Assembly (NCBI GenBank): GCA_945862265.1
Contig: CAMAXP010000003.1
Coordinates: forward strand, 107,118-171,117
DNA length: 64,000 nt
Reading direction: 5' to 3'
DNA from: Bordetella parapertussis
GTDB taxonomy: Bacteria > Pseudomonadota > Gammaproteobacteria > Burkholderiales > SG8-39
Shown here: positions 1 to 8,078 of the stretch, piece after piece
How the letters are laid out: each line of letters begins with the position of its first letter
How positions within the stretch are numbered: the first letter of the stretch is position 1
Notes under the pieces: generated by a model
What the model was told of the DNA's origin: nothing
What the model saw: only the letters and a program-made list of their open reading frames with translations
Databases searched by the model: none
Made by a program: the position numbers and the translations under genes

Positions 1-851
1 CGCGTCTCCGCCTCGGCCAGGTCGCGCCATTTGAGCGGGTCGAGCTCGCGCCCGTCTCCACCGACGATGCGTGTCGCGTTACACAGCAGTTGTCCCGGAC
101 GTGGGGTGGGAAACAGGAACACCTTCTTGCGCGGCAGGTCCTCTCCCGCGCGTTGCGCCGCCTCGATAAGCTTTTCGACGGCCGGGCCGAGGATCGTGTC
201 CGGACCGTAGGCGTTGTTGAAGCGGTCAACGTCCACGCCCTGGATTCGAAAAATCATCGTGGGGTTCTGAACGCGGCCTTGGTCGCCCCGGATGGTGCTT
301 AGTCCCGCCATTTCCACCACGTCGGCATCGCCCGAGGCATCCACGACGAGCGACGCGAACACGTCGAGCTTGCCCTGCTTCGTGTACGCCCTCACTCCCG
401 CGATGCGCTCCCCGCCCTCAACGAACACATCGGTCACTGTCGCGTGGTAGATCACCGTCACGCCTGCTTCGGCAAGCAACTGGTCGGCTGTCTCGCGCCA
501 TGCGAGCGGATCGTGAACGCGGGTGTAGGTGTCGCCGTAGCGTACCGGGCCGGTAATTCCGCCGCGCGCTTCCATGGCGCTGAGGAATTCGTCCGCGAAC
601 CCGTGCACGACCTGTTGCGGGCCAGCCGCCGCCCCCGGACTTGCGAGATAGAGCCCGCACACCGTGCCGGATAGTCCCGCGACTGCGGCGCCGCCACAGA
701 AGCCGTACCGTTCCAGGACAACGACCTTCACGCCGCGCCGGGCGGCGGTCACGGCCGCCGCGAGACCCGCCGCCCCTCCCCCCACGACCAGGAGGTCGGC
801 CCGAAGGGATTCACCCGCACGGCGATCCAGGAGCACCCGGTTGCTGCTCAT
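1..851 (-). CDS. FAD-dependent oxidoreductase (3' part outside window)
   Basis: The reading frame opens at ATG 851 and stays open to the window edge, so about 283 residues are visible and the C-terminus is missing. Residues about 19-45 form a dinucleotide-binding fold with GGGAAGLAAAVTAARRG, followed by LERYGFCGGAAVAG, a pattern typical of the FAD_oxidored family (putative FAD-dependent dehydrogenases). It lies 13 bp downstream of a Bug/TctC gene on the same strand, so the two are probably co-transcribed. I infer oxidation of the carboxylic acid captured by the binding protein. The substrate cannot be named from sequence. Confidence 0.8.
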   Translation of the reverse strand, partial: MSSNRVLLDRRAGESLRADLLVVGGGAAGLAAAVTAARRGVKVVVLERYGFCGGAAVAGLSGTVCGLYLASPGAAAGPQQVVHGFADEFLSAMEARGGITGPVRYGDTYTRVHDPLAWRETADQLLAEAGVTVIYHATVTDVFVEGGERIAGVRAYTKQGKLDVFASLVVDASGDADVVEMAGLSTIRGDQGRVQNPTMIFRIQGVDVDRFNNAYGPDTILGPAVEKLIEAAQRAGEDLPRKKVFLFPTPRPGQLLCNATRIVGGDGRELDPLKWRDLAEAET

Positions 852-864
852 TGGCCGCCCCGCT

Positions 865-1842
865 TCACTGGTCGACCGTGGCGCCGGACTGCTTGACCAG
901 CTTGCCGAATTTGACGACTTCCGCGCGAATGAAGGCGGCGAACTCCTGCGGCGAACTGGCAACCGGTTCGGCGCCCTGCGCGCTCAGGCGCTCGGCCACG
1001 TCAGGAAGTGCCAGCACAGCGACGATCTCCCTGCTGAGACGCGCGACGACGTCCGGGGGTGTCTGCGCCGGTGCGAACACCCCGAACCACTGCGTCACTT
1101 CAAACCCGGGCAATCCCTGTTCGGCAAGCGTGGGAATGTCCGACGCTATCGCGAGGCGCTTGGCGCTCGTAATGCCCATGGCACGCAATTTCCCGGTCCG
1201 TACATGTGGGATGGCCGCGGGAAAACCGGCAAACAGGGTCTGCACCTGGCCTCCCAGGACGTCCGTCAGCGCCGGTGCAACCGCCTTGTAAGGCACGTGC
1301 ACCATCTTCACGCCGGCGAGGTCGGTGAACAAGGCACCGGCAAGGTGCTGCAAAGAGCCGTTGCCGGCCGAGGCATACGAGTAGCCCAGTGGTTTGGCTT
1401 TTGCCAGCGCAACCAGATCCCGTACGCTGGCGGCCGGCACGGAAGGATGCGCGACGAACAGGAAGGGCAGCCGCACCGCCTCGGTGATCGGCGCAAAATC
1501 CTTCTCGGCGTTGTACTGCATATCCCGGTAAAGATGCTGGTTGATCGCGATGTCCCCGGCGGTCGACATCATGATCGTGTAGCCGTCGGGTTTGGCCTTG
1601 GCGACATACGTTGCGCCGACCATACCTGCCGCGCCTGTCTTGTTCTCCACGATCACCTGCTGCCCTAGCCGGTCGGAGAGTTTTTGCGCCACGAGCCGAG
1701 CGACGGGATCCACACCCGCGCCGGCGGCGTAGGGATTCACCAACAGGATCGGGCGCGACGGCCAAGCCTGCCCGAACGCGGGTGTTCCCGCCAGCGAGAC
1801 GAGCAGCATCACGGCGAACAGGATGCGCGTTGCAAGGTTCAT
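865..1842 (-). CDS. Bug/TctC-family periplasmic substrate-binding protein
   Basis: The 325-residue protein starts with a signal peptide (hydrophobic core ILFAVMLLVSLAG, cleavage near AFGQA) and continues with WPSRPILLVNPYAAGAGVDP, the usual start of mature tripartite tricarboxylate transporter receptors. The family binds carboxylic acids in the periplasm. Length and the late motif GLPGFEVTQWFGVFAP fit the family. No TctA/TctB membrane subunits are present in the window, so it is an orphan receptor, as is common in Burkholderiales. It is the first gene of a likely operon with the downstream FAD oxidoreductase and is divergent from a GntR regulator that probably controls it. Confidence 0.93.
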   Translation of the reverse strand: MNLATRILFAVMLLVSLAGTPAFGQAWPSRPILLVNPYAAGAGVDPVARLVAQKLSDRLGQQVIVENKTGAAGMVGATYVAKAKPDGYTIMMSTAGDIAINQHLYRDMQYNAEKDFAPITEAVRLPFLFVAHPSVPAASVRDLVALAKAKPLGYSYASAGNGSLQHLAGALFTDLAGVKMVHVPYKAVAPALTDVLGGQVQTLFAGFPAAIPHVRTGKLRAMGITSAKRLAIASDIPTLAEQGLPGFEVTQWFGVFAPAQTPPDVVARLSREIVAVLALPDVAERLSAQGAEPVASSPQEFAAFIRAEVVKFGKLVKQSGATVDQ

Positions 1843-1952
1843 AGGGGTCTCCTTACACTCATTCGAATGTTTCGCGGGACTTTACTGGAGCATCTAGCGG
1901 CGGTCAAGCGCGCGACCTGCCCTGCAGGTGCTACGATGCGCGCCAGCCCGCC
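1843..1952. promoter_or_regulatory. divergent promoter/operator region of tctC and gntR
   Basis: This 110-bp gap separates the divergent Bug gene and GntR gene. It holds a perfect 10-bp palindrome, CATTCGAATG, at 1860-1869 just upstream of the Bug start codon, and an inverted repeat ACCTGC-CCT-GCAGGT at 1915-1929, 23 bp before the GntR start. Either could be an operator for the GntR protein; I cannot tell which. No convincing -35/-10 pair was recognised. Confidence 0.45.
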
Positions 1953-2720
1953 ATGAAACCGCGTAAAACCTCCAGCGCCCTCACACTGGGCGGCAGCGCC
2001 CCACTCTACCGCCAGGTCAAGGACCTGCTCGTAGGGCGCATCGGGCAGGGCGAATGGCGCCCGGGCGCAGCTCTTCCGAGCGAACCGGATCTGGCGGCCG
2101 ATCTCGGGGTCAGCATCTCCACCGTGCGGGCCGCTGTGGCCGAATTGGTCAAGGCGCATGTGCTGGTGCGGCGCCAGGGCAAGGGCACCTACATCTCGCC
2201 ACGCAACGAGCAGGAGAGCGTCTACCGCTTCTTCCAGGTCTTTCCGAACCAGGGCGATCGACCCCGTCCAGTCAGCGAAGTGGTTCAATTCGCCCGCGCC
2301 CGTGCCACGGACGACGAGGCCCGGCGCCTGGCTCTGCCGCCTGGAGCGACGTCCCGAGGGGTGTTCCGGATTCGCAACGTGCTGCGCATGGGGCCGGATG
2401 CGGTACAGGCGTCGGACATCGTACTGCCGCAATCGCGGTTCCCGGAGCTCTCGCGAACCGCGCTGACGGAGGCGGCACCCACCCTGTACGGCGCCTACCA
2501 GACGCTCTATGGAATTACCGTAATGCAGACGGAAGACCGACTGACGGGGGTCGCGATGCCGGCCCACGTCGCGCGCTTGCTGGGCCAGCGAACCGGCGCG
2601 CCCGGGATCCGCATCGAACGCCTGGCGCGCTCCGTCGACGGGGCGCCGGTCGAGACCCGGCACATTTATGTGCGCACCGACCGGTACCACCTGTTCCTGA
2701 GGCAGGGCGGCCTAGATTGA
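1953..2720 (+). CDS. GntR-family (HutC/UTRA) transcriptional regulator
   Basis: The 255-residue protein has an N-terminal winged helix-turn-helix (APLYRQVKDLLVGRIGQGEW, then LPSEPDLAADLGVSISTVRA, residues about 18-85) and a C-terminal UTRA ligand-binding domain (about 100-250), which defines the HutC subfamily. Members usually repress neighbouring catabolic genes until a small-molecule inducer binds the UTRA domain. It is divergent from the Bug gene and FAD oxidoreductase, so those are its likely targets. The only well-placed ATG is at 1953. Confidence 0.92.
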   Translation: MKPRKTSSALTLGGSAPLYRQVKDLLVGRIGQGEWRPGAALPSEPDLAADLGVSISTVRAAVAELVKAHVLVRRQGKGTYISPRNEQESVYRFFQVFPNQGDRPRPVSEVVQFARARATDDEARRLALPPGATSRGVFRIRNVLRMGPDAVQASDIVLPQSRFPELSRTALTEAAPTLYGAYQTLYGITVMQTEDRLTGVAMPAHVARLLGQRTGAPGIRIERLARSVDGAPVETRHIYVRTDRYHLFLRQGGLD

Positions 2721-2724
2721 TATG

Positions 2725-2738
2725 TACTGGTACCAGTA
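2725..2738. promoter_or_regulatory. perfect 14-bp palindrome, possible GntR/HutC operator
   Basis: TACTGGTACCAGTA lies 4 bp after the stop codon of the GntR gene and reads identically on both strands. Its half-sites ACTGGT and ACCAGT match those of known HutC-type operators such as that of DasR, but without the usual central four bases. Being downstream of the regulator, it may control something now lost, or it may be an accessory site. It is followed by the AT-rich stretch TATAAAAG. Confidence 0.4.
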
Positions 2739-2812
2739 TAAAAGTGCCTGGAAGCCGGCTCCTGGCGCGGACATCCTGAAATAATTACCAGAATTTCCTG
2801 GGACGCCCGCTT

Positions 2813-2917
2813 TGGCGGATGGGTCACGAGGTCGTCGTTCCAGGGGACGTCGTCGCCCTCGAACCTCATGATGCGGAAGTTGGGGATCGCGGCGCAGAAG
2901 TGCGCGAGATGGTGCGC
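2813..2917 (-). pseudogene. enolase-superfamily (MR/MLE) gene fragment B
   Basis: The minus-strand translation contains HFCAAIPNFRIMRFEGDDV followed by PWNDDLVTHPP. This matches what I know of the C-terminal barrel of mandelate racemase/muconate lactonizing-type dehydratases, in which a segment ending in an asparagine-phenylalanine-arginine-isoleucine-methionine run precedes D(D)VPWxDDLVTHPP. Nothing before or after the segment continues the family, so it is a relic. A 29-bp stretch inside it recurs in fragment A on the far side of the SulP gene. The rest of the 2721-3021 gap shows no gene. Confidence 0.55.
2817..2845. repeat. 29-bp direct repeat, copy 1
   Basis: These 29 bases are identical to 5416-5444, in the same orientation. 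The two copies bracket the SulP transporter gene. Both encode the same part of the enolase-superfamily relic (residues around VPWNDDLVTHPP on the minus strand), so the repeat reflects shared ancestry of the two fragments or a duplication, not an insertion-sequence end. Confidence 0.85.
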
Positions 2918-3021
2918 GTGTGTCGTGAAGCGATCGTCAGCTTTCCGAACTTCGGGCACTGGAACGGGTGGTGCTGCACAAGGGTGAGCCCGTTTCGTTC
3001 ATACCCAACCTCTTCGACAGG

Positions 3022-5223
3022 CTATGACATGTGCAGCGCGCGCAATTCCGCGTTGGCGTAGCGCAGGCGGGTCGACAGCACGCGCGCAACGCTGAGGACC
3101 AGCCCGATCGCCAGGCGCTTGTGTTCCTCGGCCAGCGTGTCGAAGCGCTTGCGCGACAGCACAAACAGGTCAACGTCGGAAAATGCCAGCGCGTCGGCCG
3201 AGCGCGGGTCCGGGTCGAGAAACGCCATCTCGCCGAAAAAGTCACCCCGCCCGAAGGTGGCAAGATGGTGGCTCTGCTTGTTGCCCAGCGGGAGCACGAT
3301 GCGCACTGCACCGCGCCGGATCAGGAACAACTCGTCCCCCGTGTCCCCTTGCGAGAATATCTTCTCGCCCGCCTTGTAGGTGCGCTTCTCCATGCACGCC
3401 TCAAGGGCGGCCAGCGTGGACTCCTTGCGTCCGAGGAACACCTCGATCTCGCGAAGCTCGAGGGGTTTTTCAAGCATGCGCTCCAGGTGCTGTTCCTCGA
3501 TGAGGCGCTCCTCGATCCACTCGAGCGCCTCGTCAAGCTCGCTGAACATCCGGACGTGGCGCTCCGATTTGATCAGGCCGACCTGGTCGAAGTACTGGCG
3601 CATGTCCTGGCCGCTGGGAAGTTGCTCGGGGAGATGGCTGAAGATCAGGGTTGCGCCGCGCTCGTGGAGGATGGCCTCGATCTGCTCGAGCATATGCACC
3701 GCGGTAAAGTCGACCGACTGGACGCGCCGCATGTCGAGGATGATGTAGGTACGGGTCTTGAGTTCGGGCTCGAGCGACGTGTACAACTGGTCGGTGGTGC
3801 CGAAGAACAGACTGCCCTGCAGCTCGAAGATTGCGGTCTGGTCGCCGCGGCTTTCCAGGATCGCCATTTCGTCCGGCAGGCGAACGCGCTTGGAATGGAT
3901 CTGGTTGCCGTAGGCCTTGCCGCGAACGATCGAACCGCGGATCTGCTCGCGGATGAAGAGCACGATGGCAAGTGCGATGCCCACCCCGGAAGCGGCGATC
4001 AGGCTGACCGTCAGCGCGACCACCACCACCGCCACGATCACCGCGAAGTCGAGGATGGTTGCACGCGAGCGCAGCAGGTGCAGGCTGGTCCGGTCGAACA
4101 TGCGGATGCCTATGACGATCAGGATTCCGGCCAGCGCTGAGATCGGCACCCAGGCGATGAAGGCCCCCAGGATCAGGAATGCCACCAGGGCAAGCGCCCC
4201 TTCGATCAGGCCCGACAAGCGCGTCTGTGCACCGCTCGACATGTTGACGAGCGTCGCGCCCATCTGGCCCGCACCCGGGACCCCACCGACAAAAGCCGAC
4301 GCCAGGTTGCCGAGGCCCTGGCCGATCAGTTCGCGATTGGAGTCGTGGCGCGAGCGCGTCAGCGCATCGAGCACCACACAGGTCTTGAGGGTGTCGATCG
4401 ACAGGAGCACCGCAAGCGTCGCCGCCGGAATCAGCAGCTTGCCGAGCAAGGCGTAGTCCAGGCTCCCGATCGCCTTCCAGCGGCCGGCAATCGCGTCGCC
4501 AAAGCTCGCATCCGAGCCTCCCAGCGCTCCCACAACCAGCGAGTTCCCCGCGAGGGTGTAAAGCCCGGGATCCGCAAGGCCCAAGGCAAAGTAGGCCAGC
4601 ACACCTGCCGCGAGGGCGAGGATCGCAGCCGGGACCGCCTTGGTGAACCGCGGCGCAGCGGCCATGACCGTTACCGTCACCAGGCCGACAATGACGCCTT
4701 GCCACTGCCACGAAGAAGGGGAGACCAACCCCGCCCACAGGGAGGCCTCTTTCGGCAGGCCGAGAAGTTTCGGTATCTGGCTCAGGATGATGATCAGGCC
4801 GACACCACTGAGGTACCCGCTCACCACAGGGTACGGCATGTACTTGATCAGGCGCCCGAGGCCCACGGCGCCGAATGCCGCCTGCAACAGGCCGCAGATC
4901 AGGCCCATCAGCGTAAGCATGAGGACGACCGACCCGGCCTCGACCCCGTCGTGGGAAAGCTGGATCGCGAGCGCCGCCAGCACGGCCGCGGCCGGCGCAC
5001 AGGGTGCCGTGATCAGCCGGTTGGTCCCGCCGAAAGCCCCGGCGACCAGTCCGAGGGCGGTGACCCCGAGAATGCCTGCGATCGCACCCTGGGCCGCATA
5101 CGTGCCGCCCAACGGCGCGAATATGGTCACTCCGAAGGCGATCGCCGATGGCAGGGCCACGAGCATGGCCGCGAGGCCACCCCAGAGATCCCCGGTCAGG
5201 GTTTCGGTTTTTATGCTCCGCAC
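3022..5223 (-). CDS. SulP anion transporter with STAS and cyclic-nucleotide-binding domains
   Basis: The 733-residue inner-membrane protein begins with a SulP/SLC26 transport domain (residues 1 to about 400, many hydrophobic helices, motif GLAAMLVALPSAIAFGV). A STAS domain follows (about 430-560, YIILDMRRVQSVDFTAVHML), then a cyclic-nucleotide/CRP-like domain (about 600-715, FGEMAFLDPDPRSADAL, which keeps the phosphate-binding Gly-Glu and Arg). The family moves sulfate, bicarbonate or dicarboxylates. The C-terminal cNMP domain suggests gating by a nucleotide. The start is GTG at 5223 with a weak ribosome-binding site. An FNR-type box lies about 90 bp upstream, and gene relics flank it. Confidence 0.92.
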   Translation of the reverse strand: MRSIKTETLTGDLWGGLAAMLVALPSAIAFGVTIFAPLGGTYAAQGAIAGILGVTALGLVAGAFGGTNRLITAPCAPAAAVLAALAIQLSHDGVEAGSVVLMLTLMGLICGLLQAAFGAVGLGRLIKYMPYPVVSGYLSGVGLIIILSQIPKLLGLPKEASLWAGLVSPSSWQWQGVIVGLVTVTVMAAAPRFTKAVPAAILALAAGVLAYFALGLADPGLYTLAGNSLVVGALGGSDASFGDAIAGRWKAIGSLDYALLGKLLIPAATLAVLLSIDTLKTCVVLDALTRSRHDSNRELIGQGLGNLASAFVGGVPGAGQMGATLVNMSSGAQTRLSGLIEGALALVAFLILGAFIAWVPISALAGILIVIGIRMFDRTSLHLLRSRATILDFAVIVAVVVVALTVSLIAASGVGIALAIVLFIREQIRGSIVRGKAYGNQIHSKRVRLPDEMAILESRGDQTAIFELQGSLFFGTTDQLYTSLEPELKTRTYIILDMRRVQSVDFTAVHMLEQIEAILHERGATLIFSHLPEQLPSGQDMRQYFDQVGLIKSERHVRMFSELDEALEWIEERLIEEQHLERMLEKPLELREIEVFLGRKESTLAALEACMEKRTYKAGEKIFSQGDTGDELFLIRRGAVRIVLPLGNKQSHHLATFGRGDFFGEMAFLDPDPRSADALAFSDVDLFVLSRKRFDTLAEEHKRLAIGLVLSVARVLSTRLRYANAELRALHMS

Positions 5224-5312
5224 ACTGCAGCGCCAAGGAAAAAACTGTCAGCTTCCTGGGCTCGCTCCCAGTCAATCATCCTGGAGTCTTGGGCAGACGC
5301 CGTCGCGACGCT

Positions 5313-5326
5313 TTGACGTGCATCAA
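5313..5326. promoter_or_regulatory. FNR/DNR-type box upstream of the SulP gene
   Basis: TTGAC-GTGC-ATCAA (TTGAT-GCAC-GTCAA on the minus strand) matches the FNR/CRP-superfamily consensus TTGAT-N4-ATCAA at nine of ten positions. It lies about 87 bp upstream of the SulP start codon, a plausible activator position. I infer induction under low oxygen or nitrogen oxides. No other gene is nearby on the plus side except a relic. Confidence 0.55.
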
Positions 5327-5369
5327 GTCCGCCTCCAAAAGCGGCATCCGCCGTGTAGCGGGATGCTCG

Positions 5370-5549
5370 TCAGCGTGCCTGCTTCGGCGGATGCGCGCGT
5401 ACCGCCTCTTCGGGGGGATGGGTCACGAGGTCGTCGTTCCAGGGCACGTCCACGATGGCCACGTCGACGGCGTACTGCTCGAGGAACGCCTTGTACTGGC
5501 GCCGGCCGTAGATGGACTCAAGCGAGGCCACCGGAAGCGATGAATTCAT
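5370..5549 (-). pseudogene. enolase-superfamily (MR/MLE) gene fragment A
   Basis: This 59-codon frame contains ESIYGRRQYKAFLEQYAVDV, then AIVDVPWNDDLVTHPP and EEAVRAHPPKQAR. The blocks match three separate parts of the C-terminal half of mandelate racemase/galactonate dehydratase-like enzymes, now joined with two internal deletions. The first deletion falls at the VPWN codons, where fragment B has the missing middle block. It has no catalytic core and no N-terminal domain, so I call it a remnant. It stops at 5370. Confidence 0.6.
5416..5444. repeat. 29-bp direct repeat, copy 2
   Basis: Identical in sequence and orientation to 2817-2845. It lies inside enolase-superfamily fragment A, 192 bp upstream of the SulP start codon. 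Beyond the 29 bases the copies differ at once by a single base and then share ACGTC before diverging. Confidence 0.85.
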
Positions 5550-5611
5550 TCATGCGGGAAGTGTGCCACGGCCGTCCCACAGGCACGCCCCATCGCTTGC
5601 ATTGCGAAACT

Positions 5612-6862
5612 TCATCCTCCCGGCGACGCATCCAGCGCCTCGATCCGCGCACGCTGCCACCAGAGCATCGCAATGCCCGGCAGCGCGATCAGGAAGGTCA
5701 CGAAGAAGAACGTCGGCCAGTCGAGGCTGGTCGCCATATAGCCGGCGGCCGGCCCGACGTACACCCGCCCCACGGCCGACAATGCCGAGAGCAGCGCGTA
5801 CTGCGTGGCGGAAAACCGCCGGTCGCACATCGCCATCAACAACGCGACAAAAGCCGCCGTTCCCATCCCGCCACAAAGGTTCTCGGCGCCCACCGCGGCG
5901 ATCATCAGCGCGTAGTTCTTGCCCGCGATGGCCACCAGCATGAAACCGAGGTTGGTCACCGCCTGCAGCACGCCGAACAGCATCAACGCCCGGTACAGCC
6001 GCAGTTGCGCCATCAGCGCACCGCCGGCCAGCGCCCCCGCGATGGTCGCCACCAGCCCGAGGCCCTTGTTGATGGCCCCCACGTCGGTCACGGAGAATCC
6101 GGCGCCACGGATCAGGAAGGCCGTCGACAGGCTCCCGGCAAACGCGTCGCCGAGCTTGTACAGCACGACCAGCGCGAGGAGCGTCCATGCGCCGTTTCGC
6201 GAAAAGTACTCGCCCAGGGGCTCTTTGACCGCCGCGGCGAGCGTGCGTGGCGGAGCGCCGGCGGCCACGGGCTCGAGCGAGTTCCAGGTCGCGAGCACCC
6301 CGACTGCCATCAGCCCGGCCATCAGCCAATAGGTCGCCGTCCAGCCGAGGACGCTGTCGGCCAGCACCAACGCAAGGCCCCCGGACACCAGCATCGCGAT
6401 CCGGTACCCGAACACCGAGACCGCCGCGCCCGCGCCCCGCTCTTTGGCCGAAAGGGTGTCGGCACGCAAGGCGTCGAACACGACATCCTGGGAAGCGGAC
6501 AGGAACGCGACCAGCACTGCGAGCCCGGCGAGGAGCCAGGGCGAGTCTTTCGGTGACAGGGTGCCCATGAACGCGATCGCCGCCGCGAGAGCAAGCTGCG
6601 TGACGAGGAGCCACCCCCGCCGCCGGCCGAGGAACGGCAGCGAAAACCGGTCCATCAGCGGCGCCCACAGGAACTTGTAGGTATACGGCTGGCCTACGAG
6701 GGCAAACCAGCCGATGGTCTTCAGGTCCACCCCTTCGACCGTCAGCCAGGCCTGCAGCGTCCCGGCCGTCAGCGCCAGTGGCAGGCCCGAGGAAAAGCCG
6801 AGCAGGAGGAGGAGGAGGATCTTCCGGCTGCGGAAGACGAGGAGGGTGTCCGCGAGGGCCAT
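5612..6862 (-). CDS. ampG: AmpG-family muropeptide permease (MFS)
   Basis: The 416-residue, highly hydrophobic protein begins MALADTLLVFRSRKILLLLL and has LGFSSGLPLALTAGTLQAWL and FALVGQPYTYKFLWAPLMDR, hallmarks of AmpG. AmpG imports anhydromuropeptides from the periplasm for cell-wall recycling and indirectly for beta-lactamase induction. Length and about twelve predicted helices fit the major facilitator superfamily. No other recycling gene is adjacent. It is divergent from the YqjD-like operon across a 152-bp gap. Confidence 0.9.
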   Translation of the reverse strand: MALADTLLVFRSRKILLLLLLGFSSGLPLALTAGTLQAWLTVEGVDLKTIGWFALVGQPYTYKFLWAPLMDRFSLPFLGRRRGWLLVTQLALAAAIAFMGTLSPKDSPWLLAGLAVLVAFLSASQDVVFDALRADTLSAKERGAGAAVSVFGYRIAMLVSGGLALVLADSVLGWTATYWLMAGLMAVGVLATWNSLEPVAAGAPPRTLAAAVKEPLGEYFSRNGAWTLLALVVLYKLGDAFAGSLSTAFLIRGAGFSVTDVGAINKGLGLVATIAGALAGGALMAQLRLYRALMLFGVLQAVTNLGFMLVAIAGKNYALMIAAVGAENLCGGMGTAAFVALLMAMCDRRFSATQYALLSALSAVGRVYVGPAAGYMATSLDWPTFFFVTFLIALPGIAMLWWQRARIEALDASPGG

Positions 6863-7014
6863 GGGGTGCCGGATTGTAGCTTCCCCCAGCCACCACGGGG
6901 TGGCTTACGGGTTGCTCGCGCAGGCAAAACTGGGTAGCCTTGAAAGCTCATTCTGCGCCGCATCATCCAACGCTGAATTCCCTCTTAATTCAAGCAATCA
7001 CACGAAGGCACATC

Positions 7015-7326
7015 ATGACCACAGAGAGCCAAGTCTCGAAAGAAAAGCTCGTCACCGACCTCAAGGTCCTGGTCGGGGACACTGAAGAGTTGCTGAAAGC
7101 CACCGCCGGCCAGGCCGGCGAAAAAATCGCCGTCGCGCGTGAGCGCATCCAGGCTTCGCTCGCCGTCTACAAGGACAAGCTCATGGATGCCGAGCAGGCG
7201 CTGCGCGAGAAGACCAAGGAAGCCGCCCGCGCGACCGACGAGTACGTGCATGACCACCCCTGGCAGGCTGTCGGCGTAGCCGCTGGCGTCGGGTTCCTGC
7301 TCGGCCTGCTCGTCAGCCGCCGCTAA
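7015..7326 (+). CDS. DUF883 (ElaB/YqjD) family membrane-anchored protein
   Basis: From ATG 7015 (GAAGG ribosome-binding site six bases upstream) the protein has 103 residues: a long charged amphipathic helix (residues 1-75) and a C-terminal membrane helix, HPWQAVGVAAGVGFLLGLL, ending in SRR. This layout is that of ElaB/YqjD, inner-membrane proteins that bind ribosomes in stationary phase in E. coli. An in-frame codon at 6940 is less likely to be used because it lacks a ribosome-binding site. It starts a four-gene operon with YqjE- and YqjK-like partners. Confidence 0.88.
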   Translation: MTTESQVSKEKLVTDLKVLVGDTEELLKATAGQAGEKIAVARERIQASLAVYKDKLMDAEQALREKTKEAARATDEYVHDHPWQAVGVAAGVGFLLGLLVSRR

Positions 7327-7339
7327 GCGTCCGCCGGCC

Positions 7340-7744
7340 ATGGCGACGCCCGGCGGCGCAGGGCCCGACCCGGCCCCGGCTTCCGCACCTTCGTCCACGG
7401 TCCGTTCGACCGTGCGCACGCTGCTCTCGTTCGCCGAGACGCGGGCGCGCCTTGCCGCCAACGAGTTTGAAGAACAACTGCTGCGGCTCCTTGAAGTCGC
7501 GGCCTGGGCGGTCGCCGCAGTGTTCTTCTTCGCAATTGCAGTGCTGCTTGTTTGCCTCTTCATCGTGCTCGTATTCTGGGATTCGAACCGGATCCTTGCT
7601 GCCGGCCTGATTGCGGGGTTGTTCGTTGCCGGGGGAGGCGTGAGCGTGCTGATGGTCCGCTCGTGCCTTGCCGCGCGGCCGAAGTTCCTCGCGGCCACGC
7701 TGGCCGAGTTCGAAAAGGACCGCCAGCGGATGGGCAAGCCGTGA
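7340..7744 (+). CDS. YqjE-like phage-holin-family (DUF1469) membrane protein
   Basis: The 134-residue protein has a low-complexity Pro/Ala N-terminus, an amphipathic helix (TLLSFAETRARLAANEFEEQ) and two adjacent membrane helices (about residues 52-78 and 85-105). This is the Phage_holin_3_6/YqjE arrangement. It lies 13 bp after the YqjD-like gene and overlaps the next gene by four bases (GTGA), so the three are translationally linked. The biochemical role of the family is unknown. Confidence 0.82.
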   Translation: MATPGGAGPDPAPASAPSSTVRSTVRTLLSFAETRARLAANEFEEQLLRLLEVAAWAVAAVFFFAIAVLLVCLFIVLVFWDSNRILAAGLIAGLFVAGGGVSVLMVRSCLAARPKFLAATLAEFEKDRQRMGKP

Positions 7745-8067
7745 TCCGCGAAAGGCTCATTGCGCTGCGCGAGCGCCGCGCGACACTGGTCGCCCGCTCG
7801 GAGCACCAGCGTGAGACCGTGACCGAGCTGGTGGGACGCGCGGAAACCCTATTTGCCTGGGTGGACCGGGCCCGCTCCCTCGGGCGCACGCTGCGCGCGC
7901 ATCCGGCCTGGGTGGCCGCAGGCGTCGCGCTTCTTGTCGCGCTCCGTCCGCGCAAGATGTTCAAGCTGTTCGGTACCGGCCTGACCCTGTGGCGCGGCTG
8001 GCGCCGCCTGCGCGCAGCCTACGAGCGCTACGTGCCGCGCCAGTCCGCAGTCCGCACTACCGCCTGA
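7741..8067 (+). CDS. YqjK-like small membrane-associated protein
   Basis: The gene begins at GTG 7741, overlapping the stop codon of the YqjE-like gene. The 108-residue product has a basic N-terminal helix (IRERLIALRERRATLVARSE), a hydrophobic segment (HPAWVAAGVALLVALRP) and a basic C-terminus with LFGTGLTLWRGWRRLRAAYE. Position and layout fit YqjK. Function is unknown, and similarity to the family is modest. Confidence 0.68.
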   Translation: MIRERLIALRERRATLVARSEHQRETVTELVGRAETLFAWVDRARSLGRTLRAHPAWVAAGVALLVALRPRKMFKLFGTGLTLWRGWRRLRAAYERYVPRQSAVRTTA

Positions 8068-8078
8068 CCGCGCGCGCG

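Noticed and set aside
3022..5223. Fusion of SulP with an enolase relic
   Set aside because: The relics are separated from the SulP frame by stops and non-coding sequence; only their flanking positions are of interest.
4640..6556. 638-codon open frame on the plus strand over SulP and ampG
   Set aside because: Both ends lie opposite recognised genes, and the product has no recognisable motif.
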